DNA of 64,000 nt, taken from contig CP136061.1 in NCBI GenBank assembly GCA_032622095.1, positions 173,869,692 through 173,933,691 on the forward strand, in the 5' to 3' direction. The stretch is from Siphonodentalium dalli (Eukaryota > Mollusca > Scaphopoda > Gadilida > Siphonodentaliidae). The position numbers were made by a program, and so were the translations under genes. Shown one piece after another: positions 10,946 through 23,079 of this stretch (position 1 is its first letter; every line of letters begins with the position of its first letter). The notes under the pieces are model-generated. The model was not told the DNA's origin. It saw only the letters and a program-made list of their open reading frames with translations, and did no database searches.

Positions 10946-11512
10946 ATTAAAATGAGTTACTATAGATTAATTTGTAGTCCAAACAGAAGATTTTGAATTT
11001 TTTGTTATAGTACACATGTATGTTATACTATGACTATTTAAACTCGTATGATAAACAAACACAAATTAAGTCAGTCATATGACTCGGTGGCTTAATTTGT
11101 TGATGTAAAAAATAATGCGAGTTTTCACTAAATAAATTTTAACTTATTCTTGTTGGGATCCTGTTTGTGACAGTCATTATTTGGCAAAAAATTTCAAGAA
11201 TAAAAAATATTGAACATATACCAACCTCCAAAGAGTACACATTCCTTTTGTGTATTATTTGTACATGTATCTGCTGATTTGGAAAACCATAAGTGAACTC
11301 AATTATTGGTGACTTGGTACATGTAGTACTTATATTGCAACTTGCATGAACATTACATATAAGTTGCCTGAGTTAGTTGAATACTAAATAACAATTTTAG
11401 CTGCCAACTGAAAAAAAATTGTTGAAATTTTAGCAACAGACAATGTGACCATGTTATGACTTTCCACTGGAAGATGTTGAACACCAGTCCATTAAGTAAC
11501 TCTATTTTTCAG

Positions 11513-14231
11513 GTCCAGTAAAAAGATTGAAGAAAGCATATCTGGATGATCCATGTGTGCCTGTGCCAAGGAGAACACTTTATCGGAAGAATTTAATATT
11601 GAAACAAACTGATAGTGAATATGTAAATAAGGATTTGACAGATACTGAAAATTTTAGATGTGCTGGGCCTTGTGAAGACAATACTGCAACAACAATATCG
11701 ACCTCACCTACTACACATATTTCCAATACCAACAATATTGTAGAAATAACAGAATGTGTAGCAGAATCCAATCCAAATTTGGAAACAATCCAAAAAAACT
11801 GTCAAATTGAACAAATAAATATTCCTAACACTGATCTGCAATATAATGATGATTCAGATAATTCCAGTGAAGCTGACATTCTGTCTTCAAATTCTGAGTA
11901 TTCTTCAAATTCTGAGTATTCTTCAAATTCTGAGTATTCATCAGATTCATGTACAAGTACAGATGATTCAAGTTCTGATGAAATATTATGTGACAATTCA
12001 AATGAAAGTGTTGTTAGTACTGAGCAGCAAGCATATTGTATCTTGTCATATATTCTTCGGCACAATTCGACAGTAGCTGTAGGGAAGGATTTGATACTGC
12101 TTCTGCAAGCATTGCTCCCCAATGACCAGGATATTCAGTCATGGAGTTATTCTCAGTTGATAGAAAGGGCAACACAAAGTCAAAACATTTCATTACTGTT
12201 CGCTGTGTTCAAATGTGTATCCAGATGACTGTGATATATTTAAATGTCAAACAACAGGCTGCAGTGGGCTCCGTTACCAAGGAAGTGTATTAAAACAGAC
12301 ACATCCCTACAGAAAACCACAACTTTCATTTACTATTGCAGATATTAAATCCCAACTAAAAAAATTATTTGAGAAGGCAGAGATATGGGACACTCTGGTC
12401 AATACCAAAAGAAATATTATTCGTTTGTTGAATAAAAATGAATGTTCATCAATTCAAGACATAACTGATGGTGAATGTTACCGAGATCTTTGTAAAGATG
12501 GAAATTTCCTATCATTTCCACACACCTTTAGTGGAATTTTTAACACCGATGGAATTCCTCTTTATTCATCTTCGAAGGTCAAATTGTGGCCTATATTTAT
12601 CGCATTGAATGAATTGAAACCTTCCATCAGATTTGCTAGAGAAAATTTAATTCTTGCAGGGATTTGGCAGGGAAAAAATAAACCACCATTCTTCCAGTAT
12701 CTTTCTGCTTTTGGAGATGAAATACAGGAGTTGTATGATAATGGAGTTACTTTTCGTCGTGTGAATGTGCTCATTGGAGTATTCCTGGGAACTGTAGATT
12801 TGCAGGCCAAAGGCTATGTTGTCAATATGTCAATGCACAATGGTGAATATGGATGTGTCACATGTGAAGAACCAGGAGTAAACGTTAAGCAGGGAAAAGG
12901 AACTGCTAAGTACTACCCCTACAGACATGGATCAGAATTAAAGAACATACGGTCTTCAGAAGAAACAAAAGACAATAGCTTACAAGTAACAACTAAACGG
13001 AGAATCAAAGGGATATGTGGTCCATCAGGACTAATATCCTTACCATCATTTGATTTGATTCTTGGCATGGTACCAGATTACATGCATGGTGTGTTGCTAG
13101 GTGTAACCAAAACAATCTTAAAGAAAATGTTTGCCCCACAAAACTCAAAAAAGGAATATTTTATTGGGCACCATATAAAGGCAATAACAAGAAGACTGAA
13201 AGGTATTAAACCCCCAGATTATGTTGATAGAGTACCAAGGGACCTAAGTAAGCACTATCAAAACTTGAAAGCATCTGAGTTGCAGGCCTGGCTACTTTAT
13301 TATTCTTTGCCATGTCTGTATGGGTATGTTGCTGAAAAATACCTTAAGAATCTTGCAAAGCTTTCAGAAGGTGTATACATACTTCTCAGTGATTGCATCA
13401 CTCCTTCAGATATGGAAAAGGCTGGATTGTTTTTGGAACAATTTTATGAAGAATTTGCCTCACTCTATGGAATGGGCAGTTGTGGACTTAATGTGCATAA
13501 TGTTGGAATGCATCTAGCTTTTTATGTTAAAAAAATGGGGTCCCTTGTTTGGTTGGAGCTGCTTTGGATTTGAAGATGCAAATGCAAACATCCTTTCATA
13601 TGCTCATGGAACGAAAGATGTTACAAGGCAAATCTTGGAGATGACTGATGCCAATATGACGATTAAAAGACTTAGTTCCAAGCAGTGTGTCATACCAACA
13701 TGTCCATCCCAAATGTTTATTCAGAAAATGAACACGCGATTTTCACGAAAGTGGTCTGGAACTAGAAAAGCAGCAAACTGTAAAATTGCTGGAGCACTGA
13801 CTGATGTTACATGTCTAGAAAACATCGACATGGAATGTGTGATGAAAACATGCTGCATTACAAATATTTCAGAACTACGACAGGTGCTTCGGATTCAAAT
13901 TGGAGATGACAAATTCTATTCCAAAGCTTATACCAAGCTTTTTAGAAAATTGTGTCATGTTGTGTTGTGCAAAAATGGATTAATTATAAGTATCCATGCA
14001 TTTTTGTTTAAAATCTCTACAAGTGAAGTATTTGCATTGGGAAACAAAGTGAGTTTATCTGACTCATGTTTTCTTTTTGATAATGAGGGTCATCACATAA
14101 TGCAAGTGGAAGACTCAATGGAAATGATCATACAGTGTGCTACAGACATTAAGGAAAAACTATTTTATATGCAAGTTGATGGTAAAAGATATATTTCAGG
14201 ACTGCAAACAAATATGGCCATGGAGTTCTAA
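11513..14231 (+). pseudogene. EnSpm/CACTA-like (Tnp2-type) transposase, two frameshifts
   Basis: Begins at an intron-type acceptor (TATTTTTCAG) with codons PVKRLKKAYLDDPCVPVPRR. A Ser/Asp/Glu-rich region follows, with three 18-bp units coding SSNSEY (about 11884-11940), then a Cys/His cluster HYCSLC...FKCQTTGC (from 12191), likely a zinc-binding region. The catalytic core has NTDGIPLYSSSKVKLWPIF, VFLGTVDLQAKGY with GEYGCVTCEEPG, MVPDYMHGVLLG, and finally KKWGPLFGWSCFGFED...HGT, an order typical of Tnp2-like DDE transposases. Acidic residues at these sites are kept. The frame changes once at about 12161-12190 and once in the A7 run near 13533, so the protein is not made intact as assembled. 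The stop is at 14229-14231, with AATAAA at 14554-14559. CACTA-type terminal repeats were not located. Confidence 0.8.
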
Positions 14232-15543
14232 AATAAACTTGAGATCTGGGTTCAATTTGTTTGAATTTGTTGCTCAAAATAAGGAATTTTTCATTAATAT
14301 TATATTCTGCTCAAGGAGGTTTTATGTTTTTGTTGTACATTTCACAGTATTGTAGACTTTGTCGTGATATTTTATTATGTTACTTGAGGCCCGTAGTTTC
14401 GAAAATTGCAGGAGACTGCCACCTTAAAATAAGTTTAGGAGGACTATGGTTCTCCTTACTTAATAGTCCAATTTTCCCTATGACCGTGTCCTGTATCTGT
14501 TCTGGACAGGGTCAGATAAAGCATTGTACATGTTATCGAGGTTGTTCCATGACAATAAATTTCTGATTTATTGATAACAATGTCTGCATTTCTGATGCTA
14601 TATTACCAATGTTTGGGATTATATTCTGTGAGTGATCAAGCATTTGTTTACATTTTGGAAACTTCGATAACATCGCTGGTGCACTATCATAAACAAAGCA
14701 AATAAATTCTTAGAATTCCACAGATAAACAATTTAGGTTGCTTATATTGCGAGCAGCAGCTACTAATCGAGGGGTGGGGAAAACTTCAGTGAGTGTGTAT
14801 AGCGCTTTATCTGAATGTGTGTTCTAGAAGAGAGTTAGACGGAAAATCGGACCACTTGTTGAAAATGTTAGATTTTAAGTATTATATGTGCATGTCATTT
14901 AAAAAGTTTGTTGATAGCAATGATGATAATGATTTACTTAATGAAAAGTAAATACGTAGCTAATTATTTTAATAAATTCATCATTGTTCAAGACATGTAA
15001 ACTTTGAACACATTTGACTTACATGCACAAGATCCAAGCAGAATTGCTGTAAAATCTTACACTATGGGCACATCAAATAAATTAAATATAAAGCAATTAA
15101 GTCGTTTTTGTTACACATTACAATGTTTAAATAGAAAACATTACGATGTTTAAGGATAATTATTTTGAATTGTGCAAATTTCTTTATTTATAGTTTTTAT
15201 TGAGATATATATAAGGTGTGTATGTGTGTGTAAAATGTAAATACTATGCCACTTTAATCAACACCTGGACTGATGAAATTGAACATATTCATAGCTGTAT
15301 TCACTACATTACCTACAGTATTGTGTACAAGTTAGTGAGTGTGTCCAATAAAACTGGAAATCTATTCCTATAACAATTGTTTTATTTTTTTGCCTGGGTA
15401 TAAAATAATAGATATGAATCGATGACCCCTGTTCGGAAACGCTTCTCTCAATTAAATATTAATTTTATTTAGAATTTTCTGGCAAAAAAATACAAGCAAT
15501 TTGTGAAATTTTACACCTCAGAGTGAAGCAAGCAAGAGAACAC
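14232..15543. other. 3' flank of the transposase; no gene
   Basis: AT-rich, with an AATAAA at 14554-14559 that could end the transposase transcript and another AATAAA at about 15349. A decayed end of the CACTA-type element may lie here but I could not find matching termini. Confidence 0.3.
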
Positions 15544-15552
15544 TATCTCTCT

Positions 15553-16914
15553 TAGTCCAAGTCTTCTCGTACTAAAGCCGGCTAAGATATTGGGATGGAG
15601 GTGCCGGTCTTTAGTCCGAGATCGCGCGCATAGCCTTCTTATGACACGAGTTACGCCCAGGATCTGTGGCGGGAATCTGTGGTGTATTTTACTCGATTTA
15701 CCTAACAAAGCAATACATGATGCTATATACGTCGGAAAGAGTGACATCTTATGGTCAGAATGGTGTATAATAATCTAACTTTAATGTTAAATTACACATA
15801 GAATATTCCGGTTGATTGCCACAACATCGTTGTTTTTTCTGTTTGTTTACTTAACTGAAAGCCAAACTCAGGTTACGAAGAACTTCGGCATTGTCCGGTG
15901 TTTGTTCTGAGTATTCTAGTTTCCGTTTCTATATATAGCGCGTGGTTTTCCAAACAAAATGGGGAAAACCGATCGCCGCAAAGTCCATTTCCAATGTGCT
16001 TTGAGAACAATTCCCGCACTAAAAACTTAATGACATAATGGAGGATTAGAAAGGTAGTTTTGTTGACAATTTTCGCAAGCAACTTGTCAAAATTGGAGCA
16101 AATTAGAACTCTTGTGTCTGACTTGCCATGCGTGTGATTTTCATCCATGTGCATTTTGACTTTTGTGTTGATAAAATAATCGGAGAACCGAATCACACAG
16201 TTTCGAAATATAGTTCTTCCGTTTTAGTGGGACTTTTCAAACTTAAGGTTAAAAATTTATACAAATTTTGTTTGATTTTTTGTGTGCTTAACAAGAGCAG
16301 TATATTGCTCTGTTCGCTTAGTATATATCTTAATTTCGCTGAAGTCCACCAAATGTGGGAAATGTAGCACCATATTATTTATTCTAATGCTCGTTGTGTT
16401 TACACTGTTTTAAACTTTGAGAGGGTTGTAATTCCCCGTAATTTATTTAATGTATTACATTTATATCTTCAATGTTTAATTAATCTATTTATTTTTTATT
16501 TATTGACACACATAATTACGATTACAATGGAGAATTCATCGTAATTTGCATTGTCAGTCGAAAATCTACGGAATATTTTCAACTGAAAATGCCGAACACA
16601 GTTCGCGAGGTCAACTGAGTTCGCATACTTTAAAAAAATTGTAAACATTGCGGTAAATGTCTCTTTTCGCATTAAATTACCGCTTTCAATTCACAACTGA
16701 TGTGGGTTTCAGATCAAATAGCATGTCTTCTGTGGAAAATATCCGTTTATTGTCGCAATTGTGATATTTTATTTCATATAATTGTGGTTTTATTTGAGCG
16801 GGTCACTAACGCTTAAGTCGTGTCATAAGAATGCATGGGCCTGGAACTCGGACTAAAGACCGGCACCTCCATCCCAATATCTTAGCCGACTTTAGTACGA
16901 GAAGACTTGGACTA
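15553..16914. mobile_element. Mutator-like non-autonomous TIR element, copy 1 (9-bp TSD)
   Basis: Ends TAGTCCAAGTCTTCTCGTAC... and its inverted copy ...GTACGAGAAGACTTGGACTA. TIRs are about 100 bp, extending through CATCCCAATATCTTAGC to a CTTATGACACGA block. It is flanked by TATCTCTCT at 15544-15552 and 16915-16923, an exact 9-bp target duplication. A second copy lies at 49096-52024. The interior has no transposase. A minus-strand reading frame at 16196-15873 is shared with copy 2 but has drifted freely, so it is probably not a gene. Confidence 0.85.
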
Positions 16915-17217
16915 TATCTCTCTCTGAGTTTGCATGAATGTCTCATTACTGTATATTCTAAAAATTGTCAACTTCCTTATCATCATATAAGAAAATATTT
17001 ATATAAAATGAATATTAATTGATAGAAGCATTTCCAGACAGGTGTCTTCAATATTGTTACTTACCGCAAACTATATAACACGTGTTTACAAAGGGATAAT
17101 CCATCTTTAATTAGTAAAGACAGTCTGGTCTGCTTTGATTGTTATAATTGCTTATTGTTCATAGTTGTTCATTGAAGGATGAATTCCAGAATTGTTTTTA
17201 TTAAATATTAGACTTAA

Positions 17218-17620
17218 AATATTCATGGTTATTCATGGTTATTCATGATATAAAATTGCTATCTTATTTGTATTTAAATGTTAAACACACTGCATTAGAC
17301 TAACATTTCTCACTCAAAATATATTCAAAAACTATAATATATAAATCCATTAATATATTCATGTTTATTCATGCTTATTCATACTTCCATGGCTATTAAA
17401 ATTTAATGTTTGCAAAAATTCATGCTTATCCACACTTTTTCCTACCTTATAAACCTGCAAAATTTACTATTTCCAAAAGTTCATATATATTCATGCTAAC
17501 TCAGCCTTTAAAACCATGATTAACCATGAACAAGCATAACCATGAATATGAATCATGAATAAAGAATGAATATTCATGAATAACCATGAATATTCATGCT
17601 TTGTTCGTGCTCCATGAATT
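17218..17620. repeat. Word repeat: ATTCATGGTTATTCATG in both orientations
   Basis: Direct copies of TTATTCATGGTTATTCATG dominate the left side and the complement CATGAATAACCATGAATA the right side. The block can therefore fold on itself. The architecture matches other word-amplified TIR elements in this window, although clear element ends were not seen. The flanks (16924-17217 and 17621-17855) show no gene. Confidence 0.6.
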
Positions 17621-17855
17621 ACAGGAAACTGGGGCTGGTCATCAATTTTATGCTTTTTAATATTTTTCATTTAGTCATTCTCCTATTATAAATCCAGGTT
17701 TCTCCTCCTTCACTTGTATGGATCTTTGTAGTAAAAATAAACCCTTCTCAACATTCCTGATACTTAACTTAAATACCTTTCATCTGATATATCTCATTTT
17801 ATATTGGATTATTTTGACACACTCTTTGCCCCTATTGAATGATTAATTTGATGTG

Positions 17856-18216
17856 TACCCATACCATAGTAAGGTACACATAGTGTCAACGTCTGGATTG
17901 ACAATTCGTTGTTCATCCTTCTGTCTGTAGACATTTTACGCATGGTGCGATAACTCAAAAAATTTGTATTCGATCGGAACCAAATTTTGTATATGTGTTT
18001 CTCAGACCAAAATACAGTTTGAGTTCGAAAATGGATTTGATCAGAGGTTGTTTTTTTTTTACGGCTTATGGCCCTTCGATTTAAATATACGGCTAGAATT
18101 CGAACTCTTGTTTGATCCGATTTTTTAAAACCATTTTAGCATCCAAGCTGAAAATAGCTAATCATTATCATCAAGATATGGGTTAAACATCTGCTGATCA
18201 CGATCGGCCTCTCGTT
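17856..18216 (+). mobile_element. Helentron-like element, CCATACCATAG family, short copy
   Basis: Same ends as the element at 1117-2486: 5' ACCCATACCATAGTAAGGTA and 3' GATCACGATC hairpin followed by GGCCTCTCGTT. The core includes CGATCGGAACCAAATTTTGT. Much shorter than the first copy; no coding capacity. Confidence 0.6.
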
Positions 18217-18333
18217 ATAAGAAGTTTTAAAGAAAGCCACAGATACCTATATGCATGTGGTTTGTTAATAATGCTAGCATATGGTAATATTATGTCATGC
18301 ATATATGTACATGATATATACTAATATATTACA

Positions 18334-20009
18334 CCTGTATTTTTCTTGACGGCGACACCCATAGCTTTGACAGTACATTCGAGGTGTTGCATGGTTTTTA
18401 TCTCATGTCAGGTATGAAACTTAACTACTAAAAGACCTAGAAAGAGACTGTACCGACTCTATATGTGATAAATGGAAAATAAAATGGCATTCAAAGAGTT
18501 TCAGATTGCTGGGTATTGACTTTAACATGGATTGCGAAATATGTTCCAAAGTAACTACATGAAAATATATGGCCAGATCAGAAAAATAATGGCTATGTGG
18601 TCAAAAAGAAACTGAACTGTCCTTGGCAGGGTCATTATATTTAAATCACTGATATTGTCCAAACTATCGTTTCTGTTTTTAACAATCTCTAATCAACCGA
18701 TGACTTTAGTAGATGACATGACGAAGGACGTATATAAGTTCATATGGAACGGTAAACCAGATAAAGTTGCGAGAACAGTTTTTCAACAGACCTACGAAAA
18801 TGGAGGATGCAAGATGACAAACATAAGAAACTTCATGTACTCAATGAAAATTTCATGGGTTAAAAGATATATATTGCAAAATGATGGTTTGCAGACTTTG
18901 CTCGAAAAAGATATGAATAACATTCCCAGGTGTTCTAAATGGTATTTTGCGTCTGGTAGCGGAATCAACAAATTGCGGAAATGTTTACGTAATCCATTTT
19001 GGAATGATGTTTTTGATGCATGGAAAGTATATCGCGCGAAAATGTCTGCGCTAACGATAAATAAATTTTACTCGACCAGTCTCATTTTAATACAGTGACT
19101 ATAAAAGAGCAAATTGTGGAAATATTTACAATCGGTATATTGAACATAACAGACTCTTTTTTGTCAATGATTTCATAGACAACACGGGGGAATATAATAC
19201 CCTACAACAAAGTCGTCTCTTGTTATGACATAAGTTCAGATTTTATTTCCTATAATAGTGTTATACAATATTTAAAGAAATCTTTGGCACATTTCTCAAC
19301 TATTGATGCACAAAAAAACTCTAGATTACAGTTCCCGCTTATTCCCTTCCAAATAGACCAGCTTGTGAGAGAACCGATAAGACAAATATATAACACCCTT
19401 CAGGGTAAATCTAAAAACAACCGTCTAATGACAAAATGGAATAACGAACTATGTATAGATTATAATTCACAATGGTGGTCAAAAACATTTGCGATACCTT
19501 TTAAATGTTTCCATGACACAAAGTACAGATGGTTCCAATACAGGATAACACATAGAATATTGGGAACCAACATTTTGTTGAAAAAAATAGGAATTTCCGG
19601 AGATGAATCGTGTTTATTTTGTAAGACAGATAAAGAAAATATTTTGCACATATTCTACGATTGTAGAACCATTTACGCCCTCTGGGCTGAAGTTAAAACG
19701 TGGATTTTCTCTTCTGCCAATATTGTCATAGACCTGACCCCAAATCTGATCGTAATTGGTCATGGTACAACAGGAAGAATGGAACCACTTTTATCAAACG
19801 GGCTCATAAATATATATGATCACCATGTACTGTTCAAGTATTTAGTTCGTACATGATCATGTGCGATATTTCATGCACAATTAAACGTAGTACAAACCAT
19901 ATATAATATTGAATCATGTTGTACCTATATTATACTTGCAGGTTTAAATTGTATCACACATGTTAATTATGTTGCTGTTTTTTCTGGTTCAAATAAAAAA
20001 CTTAAAAAA
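18334..20009 (+). mobile_element. 5'-truncated Tx1/L1-like LINE with 13-bp target duplication
   Basis: Starts just past where the reverse-transcriptase YADD motif would be (FLDGDTHSF, then FYLMSGMKLNY). It continues through LGIDFNMDC, KIYGQIRKIMAMWSKR, LGRVIIFKSLILSKL and FIWNGKPDKVARTV to the C-terminal region WFQYRITHRILGTN and CLFCKTDKENILHIFYDC, a CCHC-like motif. This order is typical of the second ORF of Tx1/L1-clade elements. Several frameshifts and stops (for example between 19098 and 19284) make it a dead copy. The 3' end is A-rich (AAATAAAAAACTTAAAAAA). It is flanked by CTAATATATTACA at 18321-18333 and 20010-20022, a perfect duplication from target-primed reverse transcription. The right duplication overlaps the acceptor of the MDN1 exon at 20024. 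Confidence 0.88.
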
Positions 20010-20023
20010 CTAATATATTACAG

Positions 20024-20084
20024 GTCATAAGCTGACGGTGTTAAATATGAACCAACAGAGTGACAGTGCTGATCTTTTGGGCGG
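20024..20084 (+). CDS. MDN1: MDN1 (midasin) exon, segment after Walker A
   Basis: Codes HKLTVLNMNQQSDSADLLGG between an acceptor (TATTACAG) and donor GTAAGC. The stretch NMNQQSDSADLLGG is a hallmark of midasin AAA modules and lies just after the Walker A helix. Midasin (yeast Rea1) is the giant AAA+ ATPase that strips assembly factors from pre-60S ribosomes in the nucleus. The exon starts with the last two bases of a Gly codon and ends with GG, completed by A of the next exon. The acceptor lies within 14 bases of the 3' end of a LINE, so its upstream splice signals now come partly from that element. The exon with the Walker A loop was not found to the left. Confidence 0.9.
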
Positions 20085-21353
20085 GTAAGCTCTTTAAGTT
20101 ACTTGAAATTGCTCAATACGGGGCCGCCTGGAGGATTAATGTGAGTGGAAAGTTAGATTAAAGCCCAAGGGGGTGTGTAAATGGATTTACGCGAACTTGT
20201 GAGTTTGGTGAGATTCAAGATTTGGTGCAGTTGGAAATTCCAAAGATGAACAGTCACACGCCTCCAAATCAGGCCCTATAGACCCGTCTCTGTATATATA
20301 TATATGTCCACGACGCACTCAGATTTAGATTATTGAACTAATTGTCCATTACGTTTGAATTCATTGAAACGTGCCATCCCATTTCTTCCATATATGTGAA
20401 CATACATGTACATGAACACGCACATTTAATTCCCTCGAATGTGCAACAAATGTACCATGCACATGCAGAGTACGTGTACCATCATCAGTTAGTATTTATA
20501 ATAATAGCTGTATAATATAATCAAGGTGCGTGACCACCGAGGGCAGCTGATTAGAGACAACCGAACTTACACACTGACCCATATACACAGGCGAAAAGTG
20601 GACTGGTCTATCAGTACTAACACAACAATATTGCTTGAGTTAATTGTTGAAAGGCATTCGTCTGCAGCGGCATGACACCAGATAAAGATATAACTTAAAT
20701 GCAGAGCGAATTAGAATCTATATGACAACAAGTTGCTTGTATTGAATAATTTAATCCAGAAAATGAAAGCCGGATAGCTGCATATCTGGATAGCTGTAAT
20801 TCTTACCCGGCGAAGTATAAACACTCTATTGTTATCGCTAACCGGCTAAAGCGGATACGATCTTAGCCGGCTATTTATATGTATAAACACTCCCTAAACA
20901 CCTGCTCCTTTGTTAAAGGTACTCAATCAGATCAGACGGTCCCCATCAACAACAACAACGTTTCTTCAGAATACGGTTTAGTTATCAGAATCGATTAATT
21001 ACAACAAAATAATGCTATTAACCACTGTCCAATTTACCAAAATGTGTTATTTATCAACATTTTTTTAAACGACATATGGCTGTATTGTCACTTTAGCATC
21101 ACAAAATTTGGCTGTATTACCACTTGGTTTTAGAGTTATCCATCTTCATTCACAATTTTGTCTTAGCCAGTCAGTTTGACGACTTTTCTAGGCCACAAAT
21201 AATTGCAATTTCGAGAAACAGCAAACTTCAAAAATCAATATCTGACCACTCTGAGCTTTGATGGGTGGGTTCCTCGATTCGATTCAAATATTTTTTAACC
21301 CTGAAGCCTAAGAAATAGTAATTTGGGAGCATTAATTCGGTTAATGCATTTTT
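20085..21353. other. MDN1 intron; no gene
   Basis: No element with clear ends. A small CCGGCTA-type word block lies at about 20765-20880, with CTAACCGGCTAAAGCGG and TTAGCCGGCTA. Confidence 0.35.
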
Positions 21354-22118
21354 AATTGTCTTCGAAAATAGCCGATGTCCATCCGTTTCTGGATGAGAAC
21401 TTTATCTTGGGCTATCTGATCGAAACCAAATTTGGTATGTGAGTTTTATCAGCTCAAAACACAGGTCAAGTTTGAATATGGGTTCGGTCCGCACATTTTT
21501 GTCTCAGTTATGTCCCCATTTCGACTTAGAATCTGTCCGTCCATTTGGAAAATTTCTGAATGATAACTTTATTTTGAGTTATCGGATCGAAACAAAATCT
21601 GGTATATGAGTTTATTAGCTCAAAATACAGGTCAAATTCGTATTTTGTCATTTTGAGGTTTCCGGATGATAACTTTAGTTTGTGTGATCGAATATGAACC
21701 AAATTTGGTATAAACGGTTATCAGCTCCAAATACAGGTCAAGTTTGAAAATGGGTTTGGTCCACCCATTTTTACCAGAGTTATGACACCTTTGTTATTAA
21801 ATTTGGTGTGTAGATCAACTAACCACATGAAGATACAGGTCAAGTTCGAATTTGCCCATTTTTGCCTGAGTTATGATCCTTGTCGACTTAAAATTTGCGA
21901 TTATGTTGGTTTCTGGATGATAACTTTACTTTTAGTTATCTGTTTGTTTTGATATTCAACTGAATCTCTTGATATTGGGTACGTACTGGTTCAAATTTCA
22001 GAAGACAAAAGCCAAGTTTGAATTTGGTCACGGTCCGATAAAATTTGACAGTTGAAAAAAAGCTATCCTTAATAAAAAGCCACATATTCGGGGGACACGT
22101 GGTTGGGGACCTTTTAAA
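21354..22118 (+). mobile_element. Helentron-like element, GGGGGACAC family
   Basis: Begins with a worn TTCGAAAATAGCCGATGTCC (compare 29700-29730). It has three to four diverged core units of about 155 bp, each with GATCGAAACCAAATTTGGTA and CTCAAAATACAGGTCAA. It ends CGGGGGACACGTGGTTGGGG followed by ACCTTTT, with a short GGT/ACC hairpin. The same 3' end occurs at 26355-26388 and 31930-31958. Confidence 0.6.
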
Positions 22119-22184
22119 CAGTATTTCTCGTAGCAATTGCTTCGGCTTGTCGCGTCAGCCAATTGCATGCCCTGTCCACATCTC

Positions 22185-22645
22185 CTGGATGTCTCCGGAT
22201 TTTGGTTACCTTGCCAAAACTCATCTTCCCTACCCATCTCCCATTCATATTCCAGCGCTACCCGGGGTGGGGGAGGAGGGGCTGATAGATCCCTTTGTCC
22301 TATCAGGGTCCTGCATGAATACATTTAATGAGCAGAACCTAGATGCCTTGGTCGAACGTGACTTTTCTTGCCTATGATCTGAAATAATCGTGACCTCTTC
22401 AACTGCTCAATCTCATGATGGCTGAAAAATGTTACCTCTCTTGCCGATGACCAAATTGATTCTAGAGACCTGTCCCATGAACATTCAGGCACATGAAGTA
22501 AGAGCTGTTTCTGCTTCATGGGCTTTCAAGAGCTCAGGTGCTTTTCAGGATATTATAGCTGCTGTGTATTGGACCCAAGGGTCCACCTTAAGTTTGCACA
22601 ATTCTATACCTTCGATACTTTTAGTTACAGGATGACAATCTTATC
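22185..22645 (+). pseudogene. DIRS-like tyrosine recombinase remnant
   Basis: Protein traces in three frames line up with the C-terminal half of retrotransposon tyrosine recombinases. They are DFGYLAKTHLPYP and HIPALPG (about 22199-22268), then DRSLCPIRVLHEY in another frame (about 22285-22325), AHEVRAVSASWAFKSSG and IIAAVYW (about 22489-22570), and finally KFAQFYTFD after a further shift (about 22592-22620). HEVR supplies the His-x-x-Arg pair and FY the likely nucleophile Tyr. Frame changes at the G-run near 22270 and near 22580 mean it is dead. The reverse transcriptase of a DIRS element was not found upstream, where another repeat ends at 22118. A Crypton or Ngaro source is possible. Confidence 0.7.
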
Positions 22646-23079
22646 TGTTTGGGATATCTCTTTGCAGCTCAACAGGTGGTTTTCACCTGTCGGACTTGGC
22701 CACCTCCTTTATAAGTTTTTAACCAAAGGTTCAGTGTCCAAGGTATCTTTGACAGAGATATACTACCAGTATTTTCTTACCCAAAATATGTATCTCTTTA
22801 TATTAGTACGTATCTTGGGACACTTATGGCTCTCCCATTTGGAATCACCATCCTGCCCCATACACTCAGCCAAACGCACCGAACACACAGATGATGAGAA
22901 AGAGAAGGTTGGCTAACCTCAAGCTTGCTTTTATAGAAATGGACCACAATGTCACTTTCGGTTGACAAGTGTGCAAAAATATATGTACCCTAGGTATTTC
23001 ATACAATTTCATTACCTATGGATATGTACTGAGTTTAGCAAGAAATTGTACTCCTATTTTTTACGTAAACTCTTCTGCG

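Noticed and set aside
14755-14800. GVGKTSV codons resembling a Walker A loop
   Set aside because: No GETGTGKT context, no suitable splice borders and the wrong exon end for MDN1; chance match.
15873-16196. Minus-strand reading frame shared by the two 9-bp-TSD elements (also 49298-49741)
   Set aside because: Differences between the copies change amino acids freely and the frame lengths differ, as expected of non-coding DNA that is simply homologous.
22028-22324. Minus-strand frame overlapping the recombinase remnant
   Set aside because: Shadow of the plus-strand recombinase sequence; proline run comes from the G-run.
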